This document shows positions 37,801 to 47,083 of a stretch of DNA of 64,000 nt, piece by piece. Position numbers and translations under genes: made by a program. Source of the DNA: Ogataea parapolymorpha DL-1. Taxonomy: Eukaryota; Ascomycota; Pichiomycetes; Pichiales; Pichiaceae. The stretch is from assembly GCF_000187245.1 (NCBI RefSeq), contig NC_027862.1:310001-374000 (forward strand), read 5' to 3'. The notes under the pieces are model-generated. The model saw only the letters and a list, made by a program, of their open reading frames with translations. It was not told where the DNA came from and did not search any database. Numbering within the stretch: position 1 is the first letter of the stretch; every line of letters starts with the position of its first letter.

Positions 37801-39157
37801 TGCTCCGTTCATCGAGCTGCCAGTTCCTGACAGGCCAGACAAAGACGTTGAGCTCCTGGATGCCACCAGAATCCATCCTGAGGATTATGAGCTTGCCAGA
37901 AAAATGGCGAGCGACGCTTTGGACCTCAGCGAAGAAGAGAAGCAGGAGATTGAACAGGAAGAAGGTGGTGTCATTTCCAAGCTTTACGACGAAGGAGTCG
38001 AGAAACTGGATGACCTTCTTCTTGAAGGTTATGCTGACCAGTTAGAAGAGCACGGACATCGTAAGAGAGCGACCTTGGAAATGATCAAGGAAGAGTTGCA
38101 GAACAACTATGAGGAACTCAGGAAATCGTTCCACATCCTCAGCGAGGATGAGGTTTTTGAAATGCTTACGGGCGAATCGAAAGAGCTTTTCCAGCGTGGA
38201 AAACTAGTTTCAGTTATTTTGCAAAGGGTTGACAACAGATTCATGTTGGGAGTTACTCAGTCTGGAATTTCGTGTAACATTAGCAGATCCAATGCGCTAG
38301 AATACGGAGACAACACAAACCTACTCACGAAGTACCAGAATGGACAAGCAGTTCAAGCTGTTGTTCAAACAGTCGACTACGCGAATTTCAAAGCAGAATT
38401 GTCTTTGCTGAAACGTGATATTGAGGAGGCAAGTCGCGGAAAGAAGGTGGATAAGTTCCAAGGTCTGTGGGACTTCGAGGCTGAACGTGAGGATCTTGCT
38501 AAGGAGCAGGAAAAAGAGAAGAAGGAGAACAGCACAAAACGTGTCATCAAGCATCCATACTTCCACAATTTCAATGCCCGTGAAGCAGAGGATTACCTTG
38601 CTTCCAAGAACAACGGAGAGTTTGTGATCAGACCGTCTTCTAAAGGAAATGATCACCTGACTGTCACCTGGAAGATTGAAAACCAGCTTTTCCAACATCT
38701 TGATGTGTTAGAGCTAGACAAGCTCAATGATTACACAGTTGGCCGCACCCTTCAAGTTGGAGAGTTCCGTTATCACGATCTGGATGAACTGATTGTCTCC
38801 CACATCAACAACCTGTACTTGAAGGTGGAGGAAATTGTCAACCACGATAAGTTCAAAAACGAACCTCTCAACGATACGAAGGAGTGGCTCATCAGATATT
38901 CCAAAGCCAACAAGAACCGGTCATGCTACTGTTTCTGCTACAACCACAAGTCTCCGGGATGGTTCTACCTGCTTTTCAAGCTGAACGACAAGAGCGATAA
39001 GCTGTATACTTGGAACATAAAGGTTCAGCCAAACGGTTATCTGCTACATGGAAACCTTTACCCTGACATGGTCCACTTGTGCAATGGTTTCAAGAAATTG
39101 CTACAAAACCAAATGAGCAGCTCAAGAAGCGGTTACACCAGCTATGGTAGATTCTGA
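34832..39157 (+). CDS. SPT6: Transcription elongation factor / histone chaperone Spt6
   Basis: A 1441-residue protein (yeast 1451). A very acidic N terminus of about 230 residues (binding site for Spn1 and histones) precedes the Tex-like core. The helix-turn-helix part and YqgF-like fold follow (VLAITNGDGKRDSAIIAVAM), then helix-hairpin-helix (LQYIAGLGPRKASSLIRGIE), S1 (GKLVSVILQRVDNRFMLGV) and tandem SH2 domains (HPYFHNFNAREAEDYLASKN, FVIRPSSKGNDHLTVTWKI). It travels with RNA polymerase II and reassembles nucleosomes. ATG 34832 (MSDRESS) is used; the 21 upstream codons start at a GTG. Confidence 0.97.
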   Translation: MSDRESSIVAENENELKTGEDFIENVAEQDAEDNANDEVSALDSSEEDEDEDEDEEALRKVREGFIVDDEESSQEDESIDEDERRRRRKHKKRKREAIRKLEEDDELDEDDLELLRENAGELPRHLAEKTKFKRLKRGGDDQTSAGPTSKGLTDMFSDEEGAGEEDGEEGEEQEEEEDDLMEASKKLRQQRQQDLLGEFDDFIEDDEFSEDEEERDERLARMRSARAKQANLASNSQFDQDKLDELYEIFGDGEEYAWALEAESLDEEPEMEDEVDEEGYAVKKLSKETHALNKVFEFEELKEHLLTDRDQEIRITDIPERYQAYRERITNYDLNDEEFQLKQNWVSKVLLEEKKAFFLGKEDLVEPFQKAVAQIVYFVSKDNLEVPSIWNCRKDYTLHTYREDGQLRVQKLLTEDDLWRIVQLDIDFYALLEKKKNIEKQFKSLDTVDTLYDEYIDSAKTVTELQDLQEYLSFTYSARQRELYPEETKGKQKSHSKYKIFERIKSDPVYEVIDKIGINAEKFGENVFTNNKIYLVDDIDKKADDLISECVEKGSFFDTVEKASNAIKHMFSEQLFHNPKLRAHLRLAFQSYASVDIKLTEKGRLKITESSPYADFKYAINRPLESFTLQPDLFLRMLEAESLGLVKIDIGLKNAFANFADHLFTFLSSDGTSDLSNSWNSLRRECLDMALKKLIPSIVLDVKEKLRDTCERLLFYEIRESFMEKVDQAPFHPLPTAKGTVPKVLAITNGDGKRDSAIIAVAMDYDGTVFDHIKFEQNHRHGDFEKQFLEIVRKFKPEVVAVSSYNVEVSHLFRKLQDIVRLNNLTVEIDVDEEYEGDPIPLPVIYVPNETSRLYEHSDRAAEEFSDKPVVARFCIGVARYVQSPLLEYMALGDAVTSISVHKHQNLLPTHKVKEAIDTIFVDVACLVGIKINDAVRSPYLSTMLQYIAGLGPRKASSLIRGIEANGGSLLRRDELIVRELSTKVVFMNCAPFIELPVPDRPDKDVELLDATRIHPEDYELARKMASDALDLSEEEKQEIEQEEGGVISKLYDEGVEKLDDLLLEGYADQLEEHGHRKRATLEMIKEELQNNYEELRKSFHILSEDEVFEMLTGESKELFQRGKLVSVILQRVDNRFMLGVTQSGISCNISRSNALEYGDNTNLLTKYQNGQAVQAVVQTVDYANFKAELSLLKRDIEEASRGKKVDKFQGLWDFEAEREDLAKEQEKEKKENSTKRVIKHPYFHNFNAREAEDYLASKNNGEFVIRPSSKGNDHLTVTWKIENQLFQHLDVLELDKLNDYTVGRTLQVGEFRYHDLDELIVSHINNLYLKVEEIVNHDKFKNEPLNDTKEWLIRYSKANKNRSCYCFCYNHKSPGWFYLLFKLNDKSDKLYTWNIKVQPNGYLLHGNLYPDMVHLCNGFKKLLQNQMSSSRSGYTSYGRF

Positions 39158-39285
39158 TGTATAGTATAATATAGTTAGTATAAAAGTTGAATTATTTTGG
39201 GTAAAGATCAGGGTCTTTGTCCGGTGTATAGATGTACCCAAGACTTTATATTTTGTTCTTGGAACATTCTATTCAGATCCGCTAA

Positions 39286-40686
39286 ATGGCTTGGTTCAGA
39301 GGCCTGACATGGACCATCACACTGGTTTCAGTGCTACTGAATCTCTACATTTACACATATCCAAGTTTCATCCCTGAGAGATGTTCTTGGAATCATAGTT
39401 ATGAAAATGGCAATGATCTACTTGGTGAACGCGTCAAAAATATACCGTATTTCGGTGATCTTTACAAAACACTGTTCATCAAAGAGTCGAGCGAGAAACT
39501 TCCCCAGCCCCGTGATATACGGATGATGGCATTTGGCGATCCGCAGATCAACGGCAATTGGCCCTCCACTCCTTATATCAAGAGGTTGGACAATTTTGGC
39601 AACGATTACTACCTTGGTCATATTTATAGAGTGATGAAAAACAGGTTGCACCCCACTCACGTTGTTGGATTGGGAGACCTCTTTTCGTCTCAGTGGATCG
39701 CTGATTCAGAATTTTACAACAGAACTAGGAGGTATATGACACGTCTTTTCCCAAGACCAGAAGAACAGACCTTTGCTGAGCTCGATTTTATAGCTGAGCA
39801 TAAGGATGTGGACTGGGTGAGCCATCTGGAATGGTTCCAGAAAAGCCTTGAGGACGGTTTATTTTTGAAGCCGGAATTCTATCATTATGAAAATGTTTAC
39901 GACTGGTCCTCTGCCAATCTGACTAATGAGCCACTATTCATCAACGTCTCCGGCAATCATGACATTGGATACGGAGACACGACTTACCAGCATATGGCTA
40001 GATGGAGAAGACTCTTTGGCAAGGACAATTACTGGATAGAATTTGATAACGATACAGATCATCCTTGGCGAATAGTTGTGCTCAACTCACTTGCCCTGGA
40101 CGGGCCTCTTTTGCAACCGGAGTTTAAGGACTACACATGGCAATTTGTTGAAACTTTGAAGCAAAGAAGTTATAATGGCTCGTCTATTTTGCTCACTCAC
40201 ATTCCAATGTACAAGCCTGAGGGTCTTTGCGTGGATGGCCCATTGGTGGAGTATTTCAACGAAGACAACTGCCACGCTGGCGGAGAATACAGAATTGGAC
40301 TTTTGAAATCCGAAAATCATCTGCAATACGACACTTCTCAGGCTGTGATGAATGCAGTGTTCCAGGGGAACTACTCTGGCATCATTGTAACCGGGCATGA
40401 CCATGAAGGATGTGAGAACTTCTATAATTATAACTTCACTTCAGGAGAATGGCAAGCCTCCAAGAGCATAGATTCCCCGAAGTACATAAAAGAGGCTACA
40501 GTCAGATCGATGATGGGTGATTTTGATGGAAATACTGGACTCATTACGGGGCATTTCAACCAGGAGACCAAAACCTGGGAATTCAACTACAAATTGTGTC
40601 CCTTTGTTGTCCAGCATGTCTGGTGGGCTGCGCAAATTAGCATTGTGCTTAGCATTTTGTTCCACTCTATAAACTTCTTGCTCTAA
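39286..40686 (+). CDS. TED1: ER GPI-glycan phosphoesterase Ted1 (Cdc1/PGAP5 family)
   Basis: A 466-residue calcineurin-like metallophosphoesterase with an N-terminal membrane anchor (about 7-26) and a C-terminal hydrophobic segment (about 446-466). The five metal-binding motifs are intact: GDPQI (Asp85), GLGDL near 129, SGNHD near 222, THIPMY near 303 and GHDHEG near 369. Family members remove ethanolamine-phosphate from mannose 2 of the GPI glycan in the ER, assisting p24-dependent export. The length favours Ted1 (473) over Cdc1 (491), but the paralogue cannot be excluded. Confidence 0.8.
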   Translation: MAWFRGLTWTITLVSVLLNLYIYTYPSFIPERCSWNHSYENGNDLLGERVKNIPYFGDLYKTLFIKESSEKLPQPRDIRMMAFGDPQINGNWPSTPYIKRLDNFGNDYYLGHIYRVMKNRLHPTHVVGLGDLFSSQWIADSEFYNRTRRYMTRLFPRPEEQTFAELDFIAEHKDVDWVSHLEWFQKSLEDGLFLKPEFYHYENVYDWSSANLTNEPLFINVSGNHDIGYGDTTYQHMARWRRLFGKDNYWIEFDNDTDHPWRIVVLNSLALDGPLLQPEFKDYTWQFVETLKQRSYNGSSILLTHIPMYKPEGLCVDGPLVEYFNEDNCHAGGEYRIGLLKSENHLQYDTSQAVMNAVFQGNYSGIIVTGHDHEGCENFYNYNFTSGEWQASKSIDSPKYIKEATVRSMMGDFDGNTGLITGHFNQETKTWEFNYKLCPFVVQHVWWAAQISIVLSILFHSINFLL

Positions 40687-41347
40687 AATTGAGCCGCATT
40701 CCTCGTACATAAAAAAAAAATTCCACCTGCTAAAAATTTTCCTATCGAAAGTTTACCTCCAGACTATTTGGCAAGCTACCAGCGTGTTTCAGTGCCCAGA
40801 ATTGGGAGCTATTCCGCCAAGGGGTTGCTGTTTTAACCACTGTCGTGGTCGGTGTCATAGCTGACCGGTATCGTCGCCTATTAAGTTAGGGACGATTTCT
40901 AGATGTTGGAATGAGCAGTAATCACGATGTTAGTAGCTTGTTGAAATGTATGGACAGAAGAATGTGGCTTCTAAGAATTTGTCGTTGACTCAGACAACGA
41001 TGGATCCCGTATGGCCACAACATTAAAAGCATACAGCACAACACCTATATTTGTCGTATGTGGCTGAGCATCCCCTCCTCAGCCTCATTGGCGTAGTTTT
41101 TAAATTTGCAGTAAAAGTAAAACATAAAAACAGACGATCTACTTGTTTAATTGCTGGAAAGATATGACCAGTAATATTTGATCTGCTAAACACCGCTTTG
41201 TTAACCTCCAATTCAAATTCCTATTCGTTTCTGTTTACCAGTCTTGCGCTCGCCAAGTACAAAAAAATACTGCCCAATCCCTGTGCAGTTTCAGCTGAGG
41301 GACTAATTTAATTGGTGCACCATTTGCTAAGATAGTTTTACCATACC
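40687..41347. promoter_or_regulatory. Long TED1-SAP1 intergenic region with hairpins
   Basis: 660 bp without a coding frame I can support. Two clear hairpins occur: 40871-40895 (TCGTC/GACGA plus CCTA/TAGG stem) and 40982-41000 (TCGTTG/CAACGA, 7-nt loop). The stretch 40780-41050 is less AT-rich than typical intergenic DNA here. A small structured RNA is possible, but neither box C/D nor a convincing H/ACA pair is visible. Confidence 0.3.
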
Positions 41348-43495
41348 ATGTTTTCGAGAAAGAAGAAAGAACCAAGCCCGCCGCTGCCCAGGCTGCTGGA
41401 AATTTACAATGAGATCGCCAATACATCGCTTACGAATTTAAGTTTAGAGCAAAATAACCGTTCGAACGAGGCCCTAAATGGCTGGAGAACACTTCATCAA
41501 GCGGCAGCTCAAAAGGTGGAAGCGCTTGAGAAGAGTATCGCAGGGGTAGAGCTAACGGACGAGGAGTCCTATATTTTGGATGAAATCCACATTCTGCAGG
41601 CACAGGCGGATGACCATATGGATAGATTAGAGAACAAACTAAATCCCCCCCTTCCCATTCAGGCGTCTAAAGTCTATTCCAATCCTCAACATTCCTCCAG
41701 TTCTGCTGGTCTAAAGGCGTCTCCCCCTGGTTCCAGATCCAACTCTGTGCGAGCGAACGTTCCTACCTTGAGATCCTCAAATCCAGTAACGATGAACTCC
41801 AAAAGACCAGTCAACAAACCATTGATTAAGTCGCTCCGTCCCAATCAGAACATAGCTAATAACAACTCTAGCGGAAGTTTGGGCAACTCCATCTCTTCCC
41901 AAGCCACGGCTAAGCAAGCTGCAAACTTGATTTGGGCGCCATCCAAAAGTTTATCTACCAACAAGACGTACTCATCGAACTCACAGGAAGACTTATTTCA
42001 AGACTTTGATGGTGTCATTGATGATGAGGAATACCACCACAAAGAAACCCTCAGACAATTACAACAAAACGCTTTTGCATCGAAAGCCGCCAGAAGTAAA
42101 AACGACGAAGACCTAATTGACCTCAGTGAAAACCTGTCACATCTGGATATTCGTCAAAAACCAACGCCTCAACCAAAACAACAAGTACAAAAGAATCATG
42201 CTAAGTCATCAGCAGAGAGAGCACGGGCGGCGCTGAAGATTTCATCGCAGGTCAAACTTCCTCAAAAGGTAGCCCCCAGTGCTGTTCGTCAACCTGCCCG
42301 CCATGCATCGCCAGCAAGAATTGCCAGATCTCCACCCCGATCGACAAATGTGCAACTCGCCAAACCCCAAAGCCGCAGAGCAAACCTTTCTCCTGGTCCT
42401 ACTAAACCTGTTTCAAGACCTCAGTCTGGTTCCAGGAGAGCTTCACCACACGCTAAAGGATCAACGACAAGTGCTCCTAAGGTGCTCGCTGACAATTCTA
42501 CAAAAGATACTGAAACGTTGGACAGTGACAATTCAATTGAAGACGACGAAGACAAACTAATAGCCTCTATGAGAGGCGTGGATCCTGTTGCCGCTAGACA
42601 AATTCTCAACGAGATTGTGGTTCACGGAGATGAAGTCCACTGGGACGATATCGCGGGACTCGATGCTGCCAAAAATTCTCTCAAGGAGACAGTGGTTTAC
42701 CCATTTTTAAGGCCAGACCTGTTCAGTGGCTTGAGAGAGCCTGCTCGAGGAATGCTGTTGTTTGGACCTCCTGGAACAGGAAAAACTATGCTTGCGCGTG
42801 CCGTTGCAACGGAATCAAAATCAACATTTTTCTCGATATCTGCGTCTTCACTGACTTCGAAATATCTTGGTGAATCCGAAAAGCTGGTTAGAGCGTTGTT
42901 CCAATTGGCCAAAAGACTTGCTCCTTCAATAATCTTTGTGGATGAGATAGACTCCTTATTGGGAAGCAGAAATAATGAGGGCGAAAACGAGTCTTCAAGG
43001 AGGATCAAGAACGAGTTCTTGGTTCAGTGGTCTGATTTGACCAAGGCCGCAGCTGGAAGAGACCAGGGAGAAGATCTACAAAGAGTTTTAGTGCTAGCGG
43101 CCACGAACTTACCATGGGCGATAGATGAAGCTGCAAGAAGAAGATTTGTGAGACGGCAATATATCCCGCTTCCAGAATATGATACCCGGAAAGCCCAACT
43201 ACAGAGGCTTCTTTCGCATCAAAACCATACATTAACGGACAAGAACTTAGAGGAACTAATACAGTTGACGGATTCGTTTTCAGGATCCGATATCACAGCT
43301 TTGGCAAAGGACGCAGCTATGGGACCATTAAGAGAGCTAGGAGACAAATTGCTTCTAACATCAAAAAACGAGATCAGGCCTGTCTGTCTTCAAGATTTCA
43401 TTAACTCTTTGAATTACATCAGACCAAGTGTCTCAAAAGAAGGCCTTAGACAATTCGAAGAGTGGGCTAAGCTGTATGGATCCTCGGGTGTCTAA
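41348..43495 (+). CDS. SAP1: Spastin-like AAA ATPase (SAP1/YTA6 family)
   Basis: A 715-residue protein. The N-terminal 90 residues form a helical bundle like a MIT domain ([14 protein letters not shown]...). A basic Ser/Pro-rich linker leads to one AAA module: [16 protein letters not shown], Walker A GPPGTGKT (near 473), Walker [12 protein letters not shown] (near 528), [10 protein letters not shown] arginine fingers and a C-terminal Vps4-type helix. Saccharomyces has the pair Sap1/Yta6; which one corresponds is unresolved. A role in septin or microtubule structures is inferred from the family only. Confidence 0.8.
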   Translation: MFSRKKKEPSPPLPRLLEIYNEIANTSLTNLSLEQNNRSNEALNGWRTLHQAAAQKVEALEKSIAGVELTDEESYILDEIHILQAQADDHMDRLENKLNPPLPIQASKVYSNPQHSSSSAGLKASPPGSRSNSVRANVPTLRSSNPVTMNSKRPVNKPLIKSLRPNQNIANNNSSGSLGNSISSQATAKQAANLIWAPSKSLSTNKTYSSNSQEDLFQDFDGVIDDEEYHHKETLRQLQQNAFASKAARSKNDEDLIDLSENLSHLDIRQKPTPQPKQQVQKNHAKSSAERARAALKISSQVKLPQKVAPSAVRQPARHASPARIARSPPRSTNVQLAKPQSRRANLSPGPTKPVSRPQSGSRRASPHAKGSTTSAPKVLADNSTKDTETLDSDNSIEDDEDKLIASMRGVDPVAARQILNEIVVHGDEVHWDDIAGLDAAKNSLKETVVYPFLRPDLFSGLREPARGMLLFGPPGTGKTMLARAVATESKSTFFSISASSLTSKYLGESEKLVRALFQLAKRLAPSIIFVDEIDSLLGSRNNEGENESSRRIKNEFLVQWSDLTKAAAGRDQGEDLQRVLVLAATNLPWAIDEAARRRFVRRQYIPLPEYDTRKAQLQRLLSHQNHTLTDKNLEELIQLTDSFSGSDITALAKDAAMGPLRELGDKLLLTSKNEIRPVCLQDFINSLNYIRPSVSKEGLRQFEEWAKLYGSSGV

Positions 43496-43636
43496 ATACT
43501 AACTTGAAAACAAGCTCCTTTTTTGTGTGTTATATAGCATGTATCAAAGATACTCGGCCGTTCATTCATAATCTATCTTCATGAGTATACAATTATGGGT
43601 AAATTTTCCTTACAGTTATAGTATTAGCCATAGCTG

Positions 43637-44935
43637 TCAGCGGAATCTGGAAAATAGACCTTTCTTATCCTTTGACAGCTTCGAATCACCAGCCTTCTCC
43701 TCAGGGGCCGTTTTAATCGATGCGCTTGGAGTTGACGTCGGAGGTGATCCTCTTGAAGACAAAGCTGCCCTTCTTAGATCTCTGGCCTTCACCTCTTTAC
43801 TCTCCCTCATCAGTTCTTCGAACATCTGCACTTCGCTCTCGTCGTCCGGGTCTCGTCTAGCGTTCTTGAACAGGGCACCCATTAATACAAGTAATTCAGC
43901 TCTCATTTTTCTGACCTCGAGTGGCACGGTTTTATCATTAAGGACTTTCGAGCAGACTTGGTTCAATGTGGATTCCATTTCGAATTTAGACGACACCCAG
44001 GCAACGGAGATAAACTTTCCTGTCATAGCTCTCTCAAACTTTGCTCTCTCGTATTCGTCCATTGCGCTTGACTCATCCACCTGCAGTTTTTCCATAGCTT
44101 CCACAGCAGATTGTGCTTCTGTAGCAGTTGCAACCATCGACCAGACATTCTTCACGGTGTTGCGGCTCTGCTTCAGCGAGGAGGACATTTTGTGGAACTT
44201 ACCAAGGAATGCTTTTTGAGACTTCAGAAAAGACTGTCCTTTGAAAAGGTAGACTTTACCAATGGTATGGCAAATATCAACACCAAAGGACTCGTGTTTC
44301 AAGTCCTCAATTTCCTTTGCTACTTTGCTTTGGAATTGGGTCGTCGACTCGTTGCTGAGATATCCATGACTAGAAGCATCTATAACAGGTTGCATTTTCT
44401 CGATCAATTGCTTAGCGAGCTCTTCCACTTTTTTGGCTTCCTCTTCTTGTCTTTGTTTCATCTTTTCCATATCGAACTTGTCCTTTTTCGAATGATGACT
44501 TTGGCTAGCGTTCGGATTGTGAGCTCCAATCTCCTGGCTTTCCGAGAATTTTATATCCTCAGGTTCCGCCTCAGGGTCTGCTGCCATTTCCTCAAACATA
44601 GCTGTAAGAAGTGTTAGCTTTCCAATGTACGGTTCAAATCCTTCACCTCCGAACATCATGCTGAATAGCTCCCTTGGACCAAGGTCCTCAGCGGCTCCTC
44701 CAGTCTTCGTTAATTCATCTTTGCCAATTTCATCGTATAGCTTTCGCTTCTCCGGATCACTCAGAACTTGATAGGCTTCGGCAATCTCTTGGAACTTCTT
44801 TTCGGCATCTTTGTCATTTGGGTTTTTATCCGGGTGGTATTTGAGGGCCATCTTTCTATATGCCTTCTTGATCTTTACCTCATCAGCATCCACCTCGACC
44901 GCCAAAAGGTCGTAATAGAATGTGTCTTTCACCAT
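43637..44935 (-). CDS. DJP1: Type III J-protein Djp1/Caj1 family
   Basis: A 432-residue protein, exactly the length of yeast Djp1. It has an N-terminal J domain with HPD ([39 protein letters not shown]), then a [10 protein letters not shown] motif and a long DnaJ-X domain including [20 protein letters not shown], parallel to Djp1 ESFGLDILHTIGDVY. Djp1 helps import peroxisomal matrix proteins and ER-retrieve mitochondrial precursors; peroxisome work would fit a methylotroph. ATG 44935 is chosen because the eight upstream codons are not conserved. Confidence 0.85.
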   Translation of the reverse strand: MVKDTFYYDLLAVEVDADEVKIKKAYRKMALKYHPDKNPNDKDAEKKFQEIAEAYQVLSDPEKRKLYDEIGKDELTKTGGAAEDLGPRELFSMMFGGEGFEPYIGKLTLLTAMFEEMAADPEAEPEDIKFSESQEIGAHNPNASQSHHSKKDKFDMEKMKQRQEEEAKKVEELAKQLIEKMQPVIDASSHGYLSNESTTQFQSKVAKEIEDLKHESFGVDICHTIGKVYLFKGQSFLKSQKAFLGKFHKMSSSLKQSRNTVKNVWSMVATATEAQSAVEAMEKLQVDESSAMDEYERAKFERAMTGKFISVAWVSSKFEMESTLNQVCSKVLNDKTVPLEVRKMRAELLVLMGALFKNARRDPDDESEVQMFEELMRESKEVKARDLRRAALSSRGSPPTSTPSASIKTAPEEKAGDSKLSKDKKGLFSRFR

Positions 44936-45119
44936 TTCAGTTTCGTAAATCAGGTACACGTTTTTCTAGAAATTTGCTAGCTTATGGGTGGTGTCAGTAC
45001 TTGTGCAAACTATAAATTACTAAATATAAGATCAACACTGAGATTTTAAAAGAAGGCTGTGCTCCGGAGATTGATTTTATCCAAAAGAGGAGACCGAATT
45101 ATCCATCACAGCGTACTGC

Positions 45120-45512
45120 ATGCCATTTGCACGTCAACTGGCTTCCCGCCGAGTTTTGAAGTCCCACAGTCCAGGGCTACAGGATGTAAGTTAAAAATTG
45201 AGAATTTTAAATTTGGCTGATTTTAAATCCAGCATACTAATGACTAGTTCATTCTTCAGAACCAAATTATCAGAACTTATAGAGACATGCTGCGTACAAT
45301 TCACAGTAAGTAATGACCCTTGGAAACTAACATAAGAAATACCAAATAAGTCCTTACAAATGGAACTAAGAACCTACCTAAAGGAGGAATTCAGATCCAG
45401 TAGCCAAGTGACGGATTACGATACTCGGAAGTCTTTGCTTACGGGAGCAATCAGACAATTCAAAAGCGTTACCAGCAACTTGGGATTATCATTACCGAAT
45501 TTCAAACTCTGA
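45120..45512 (+). CDS. LYRM2: LYRM2-like LYR-motif mitochondrial protein, three exons
   Basis: Exons are 45120-45185, 45248-45305 and 45337-45512, giving 99 residues. Both introns start GTAAGT; they end in ACTAATGACTAG and ACTAACATAAG. The product has a basic presequence (MPFARQLASRRVLKSH) and the LYR-type motif TYRDML near residue 33. The following IHKIPN, LKEEFR and DTRKSLLTGAIRQFKS blocks line up with human LYRM2 (IRQVPN, REEFR, DT...LI..G..QLK) at equal spacing. LYR proteins bind acyl-ACP and assist complex assembly; LYRM2 has been linked to complex I. No long open frame exists, so simple ORF finding misses the gene. Confidence 0.8.
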
Positions 45513-45537
45513 TATTGAGCTAAATATATACACGCGA

Positions 45538-46413
45538 TCAACGTTTGACCCAGGTTGGAGACTTTCTTGCCTTCAATTTACCAGGTTTCTTTCTCTCCAC
45601 CGATCTCGGATCTCTGTACAAGCAGCCTGCCTTGAGCAAAATGTCCTCGAATAGTGGGTTGTGAATCACAAGAGCCCTGGCGATGGCCAACCGCACGGCG
45701 TCTGCTTGTCCTGTGCTACCGCCTCCTCTGGAGAGAGCAAAAATATTATACTTGGTCTCAGACTCAACAATTTGTAATGGATAAAGTATTCTAGTTCTGT
45801 CTTTCAGGTTCTTGAACTTTTCATCAAATGGTAAGCCGTTGACCAAAATCGTTCCCTCTCCTTCCACAACATAGACTTTTGCGCTCGAATCTTTTCTTCC
45901 TCCAGTAGCCACAGCTCTTCCCTTACTGTCCAATTCCTTTATTTTCTTCTCCACGTCCCTCATTGTCTTAGGGACTTTGAAAAAGTCGAGAACCTCCTCG
46001 AGATCAGGACTTCTAAGTTGTGGATCTATCGAGTCTAATCTAACGAGGGTCTGTTTTAGCTTATTGTACTCTGCCAGTTTGCATTTGGCAGTATTCCCCT
46101 TTCTCTTGTAGTCCTCAAAAGATAACCAAACCGACTTCTCGGAGTTTTTCTTGCTATAAGGGAGAGAAGCATATTTGTTCATCATATCGAGCAAATATTC
46201 CATAACATTCTCATGGTATGGGTTTCTCGCAAACACCGTTGGACTCGGAGGAATGAGTCTCAATTTCTCTAATTGCATATCTCGCTCAACAAAACTATCA
46301 GAACCGTACTGGAAAACAGGCTCAATTGTCCGAGGTTTGCCATCCGTCAAATGACGTGCAAAAACACGGAGAGTGAGACCTGCCCGGGCTTTCCAAACTT
46401 GTCCTGCGAACAT
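45538..46413 (-). CDS. MRPS9: Mitochondrial ribosomal protein uS9m
   Basis: A 291-residue protein (yeast Mrps9 278). A mitochondrial leader and an N-terminal extension precede the bacterial-type S9 domain: GRAVATGGRKDSSAKVYVVE, TILVNGLPF, ALSRGGGSTGQADAVRLAIA and the basic C terminus ending SPTWVKR, whose tail reaches the P-site in S9. Convergent with the LYRM2-like gene; the stop codons are 25 bp apart. Confidence 0.93.
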   Translation of the reverse strand: MFAGQVWKARAGLTLRVFARHLTDGKPRTIEPVFQYGSDSFVERDMQLEKLRLIPPSPTVFARNPYHENVMEYLLDMMNKYASLPYSKKNSEKSVWLSFEDYKRKGNTAKCKLAEYNKLKQTLVRLDSIDPQLRSPDLEEVLDFFKVPKTMRDVEKKIKELDSKGRAVATGGRKDSSAKVYVVEGEGTILVNGLPFDEKFKNLKDRTRILYPLQIVESETKYNIFALSRGGGSTGQADAVRLAIARALVIHNPLFEDILLKAGCLYRDPRSVERKKPGKLKARKSPTWVKR

Positions 46414-46502
46414 GCCGATACAATCAACGATGAAAAAAATTTACCTATTCAATCGACGTGAATCGACCAAAATTATATACGCGCGCCGATCGACCCCATA
46501 GA
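46414..46502 (-). promoter_or_regulatory. MRPS9 promoter with three ATCGAC motifs
   Basis: ATCGAC occurs at 46452-46457, 46462-46467 and 46489-46494. The first two are spaced exactly 10 bp apart, one helical turn. Only 89 bp separate the two minus-strand genes. The cognate factor is unknown. Confidence 0.35.
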
Positions 46503-46949
46503 TTAGGATTGACTCAAATCGCTAAAGGGGTCATCGCTATCAGAAATGGGCTGTCTTCTTGTGTCAGCAGCGACTGTAGCGTGATTTCCATCTGCGTTCA
46601 AAGATTCCAGATACTCTTTCAGTATGTCGCGTAGCGCATTATTCTTACGACTCACCATGAGAAGATCCTCGGGTATGATTGTCTTTCTTTTTGCGTGCTT
46701 GGCAAACAGTTCCAAATCCTCCCCAACGTCGGTTAATTGGCGATAAACCAGTTCAACCAGAGCAGCTGTGAATCTCGGCGTAGCAGTTATATCAGTTCCC
46801 GAGTCTTCAGAGAGCTTTTTCGTTTCCTCCTCAACCATCTTCGATACACTGTACCAGATGCTGGCCTTTAGGTGCTGATTTGTCAGATCGCTTTTCCTCC
46901 CTATACTTACTGTTGCTATCTCCTTTTCTTCCGAGGTTAGAACTCTCAT
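46503..46949 (-). CDS. MHF1: CENP-S / MHF1 histone-fold protein with 36-nt intron
   Basis: Exon 1 is 46949-46911 (13 codons), the intron is 46910-46875 and exon 2 is 46874-46503, giving 136 residues. The histone fold is clear: LKASIWYSVSKMVEEET, TPRFTAALVELVYRQL, EDLELFAKHAKRKTIIPEDL, like human CENP-S (RLKAAVHYTV...FARHAKRTTINTEDV). The intron begins GTAAGT and ends CTGACAAATCAG; it is a multiple of three and has no stop, so an unspliced 148-residue form is also readable. MHF1-MHF2 assists the Fanconi-type helicase Mph1 and the kinetochore CCAN. ATG 46949 is used because upstream codons begin at GTG. Confidence 0.88.
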   Translation of the reverse strand: MRVLTSEEKEIATVSIGRKSDLTNQHLKASIWYSVSKMVEEETKKLSEDSGTDITATPRFTAALVELVYRQLTDVGEDLELFAKHAKRKTIIPEDLLMVSRKNNALRDILKEYLESLNADGNHATVAADTRRQPISDSDDPFSDLSQS

Positions 46950-47083
46950 ATGTTTAACAATAATATCACAAATTATTTTGTCGCGTCGCGTTAATTTGAT
47001 CACTTAAAATTCAACCTATATAATATACAAAGCAATGATAAATCAGCACCGTTTACACCCAAAAACACACAGCCGCGTCTCAT

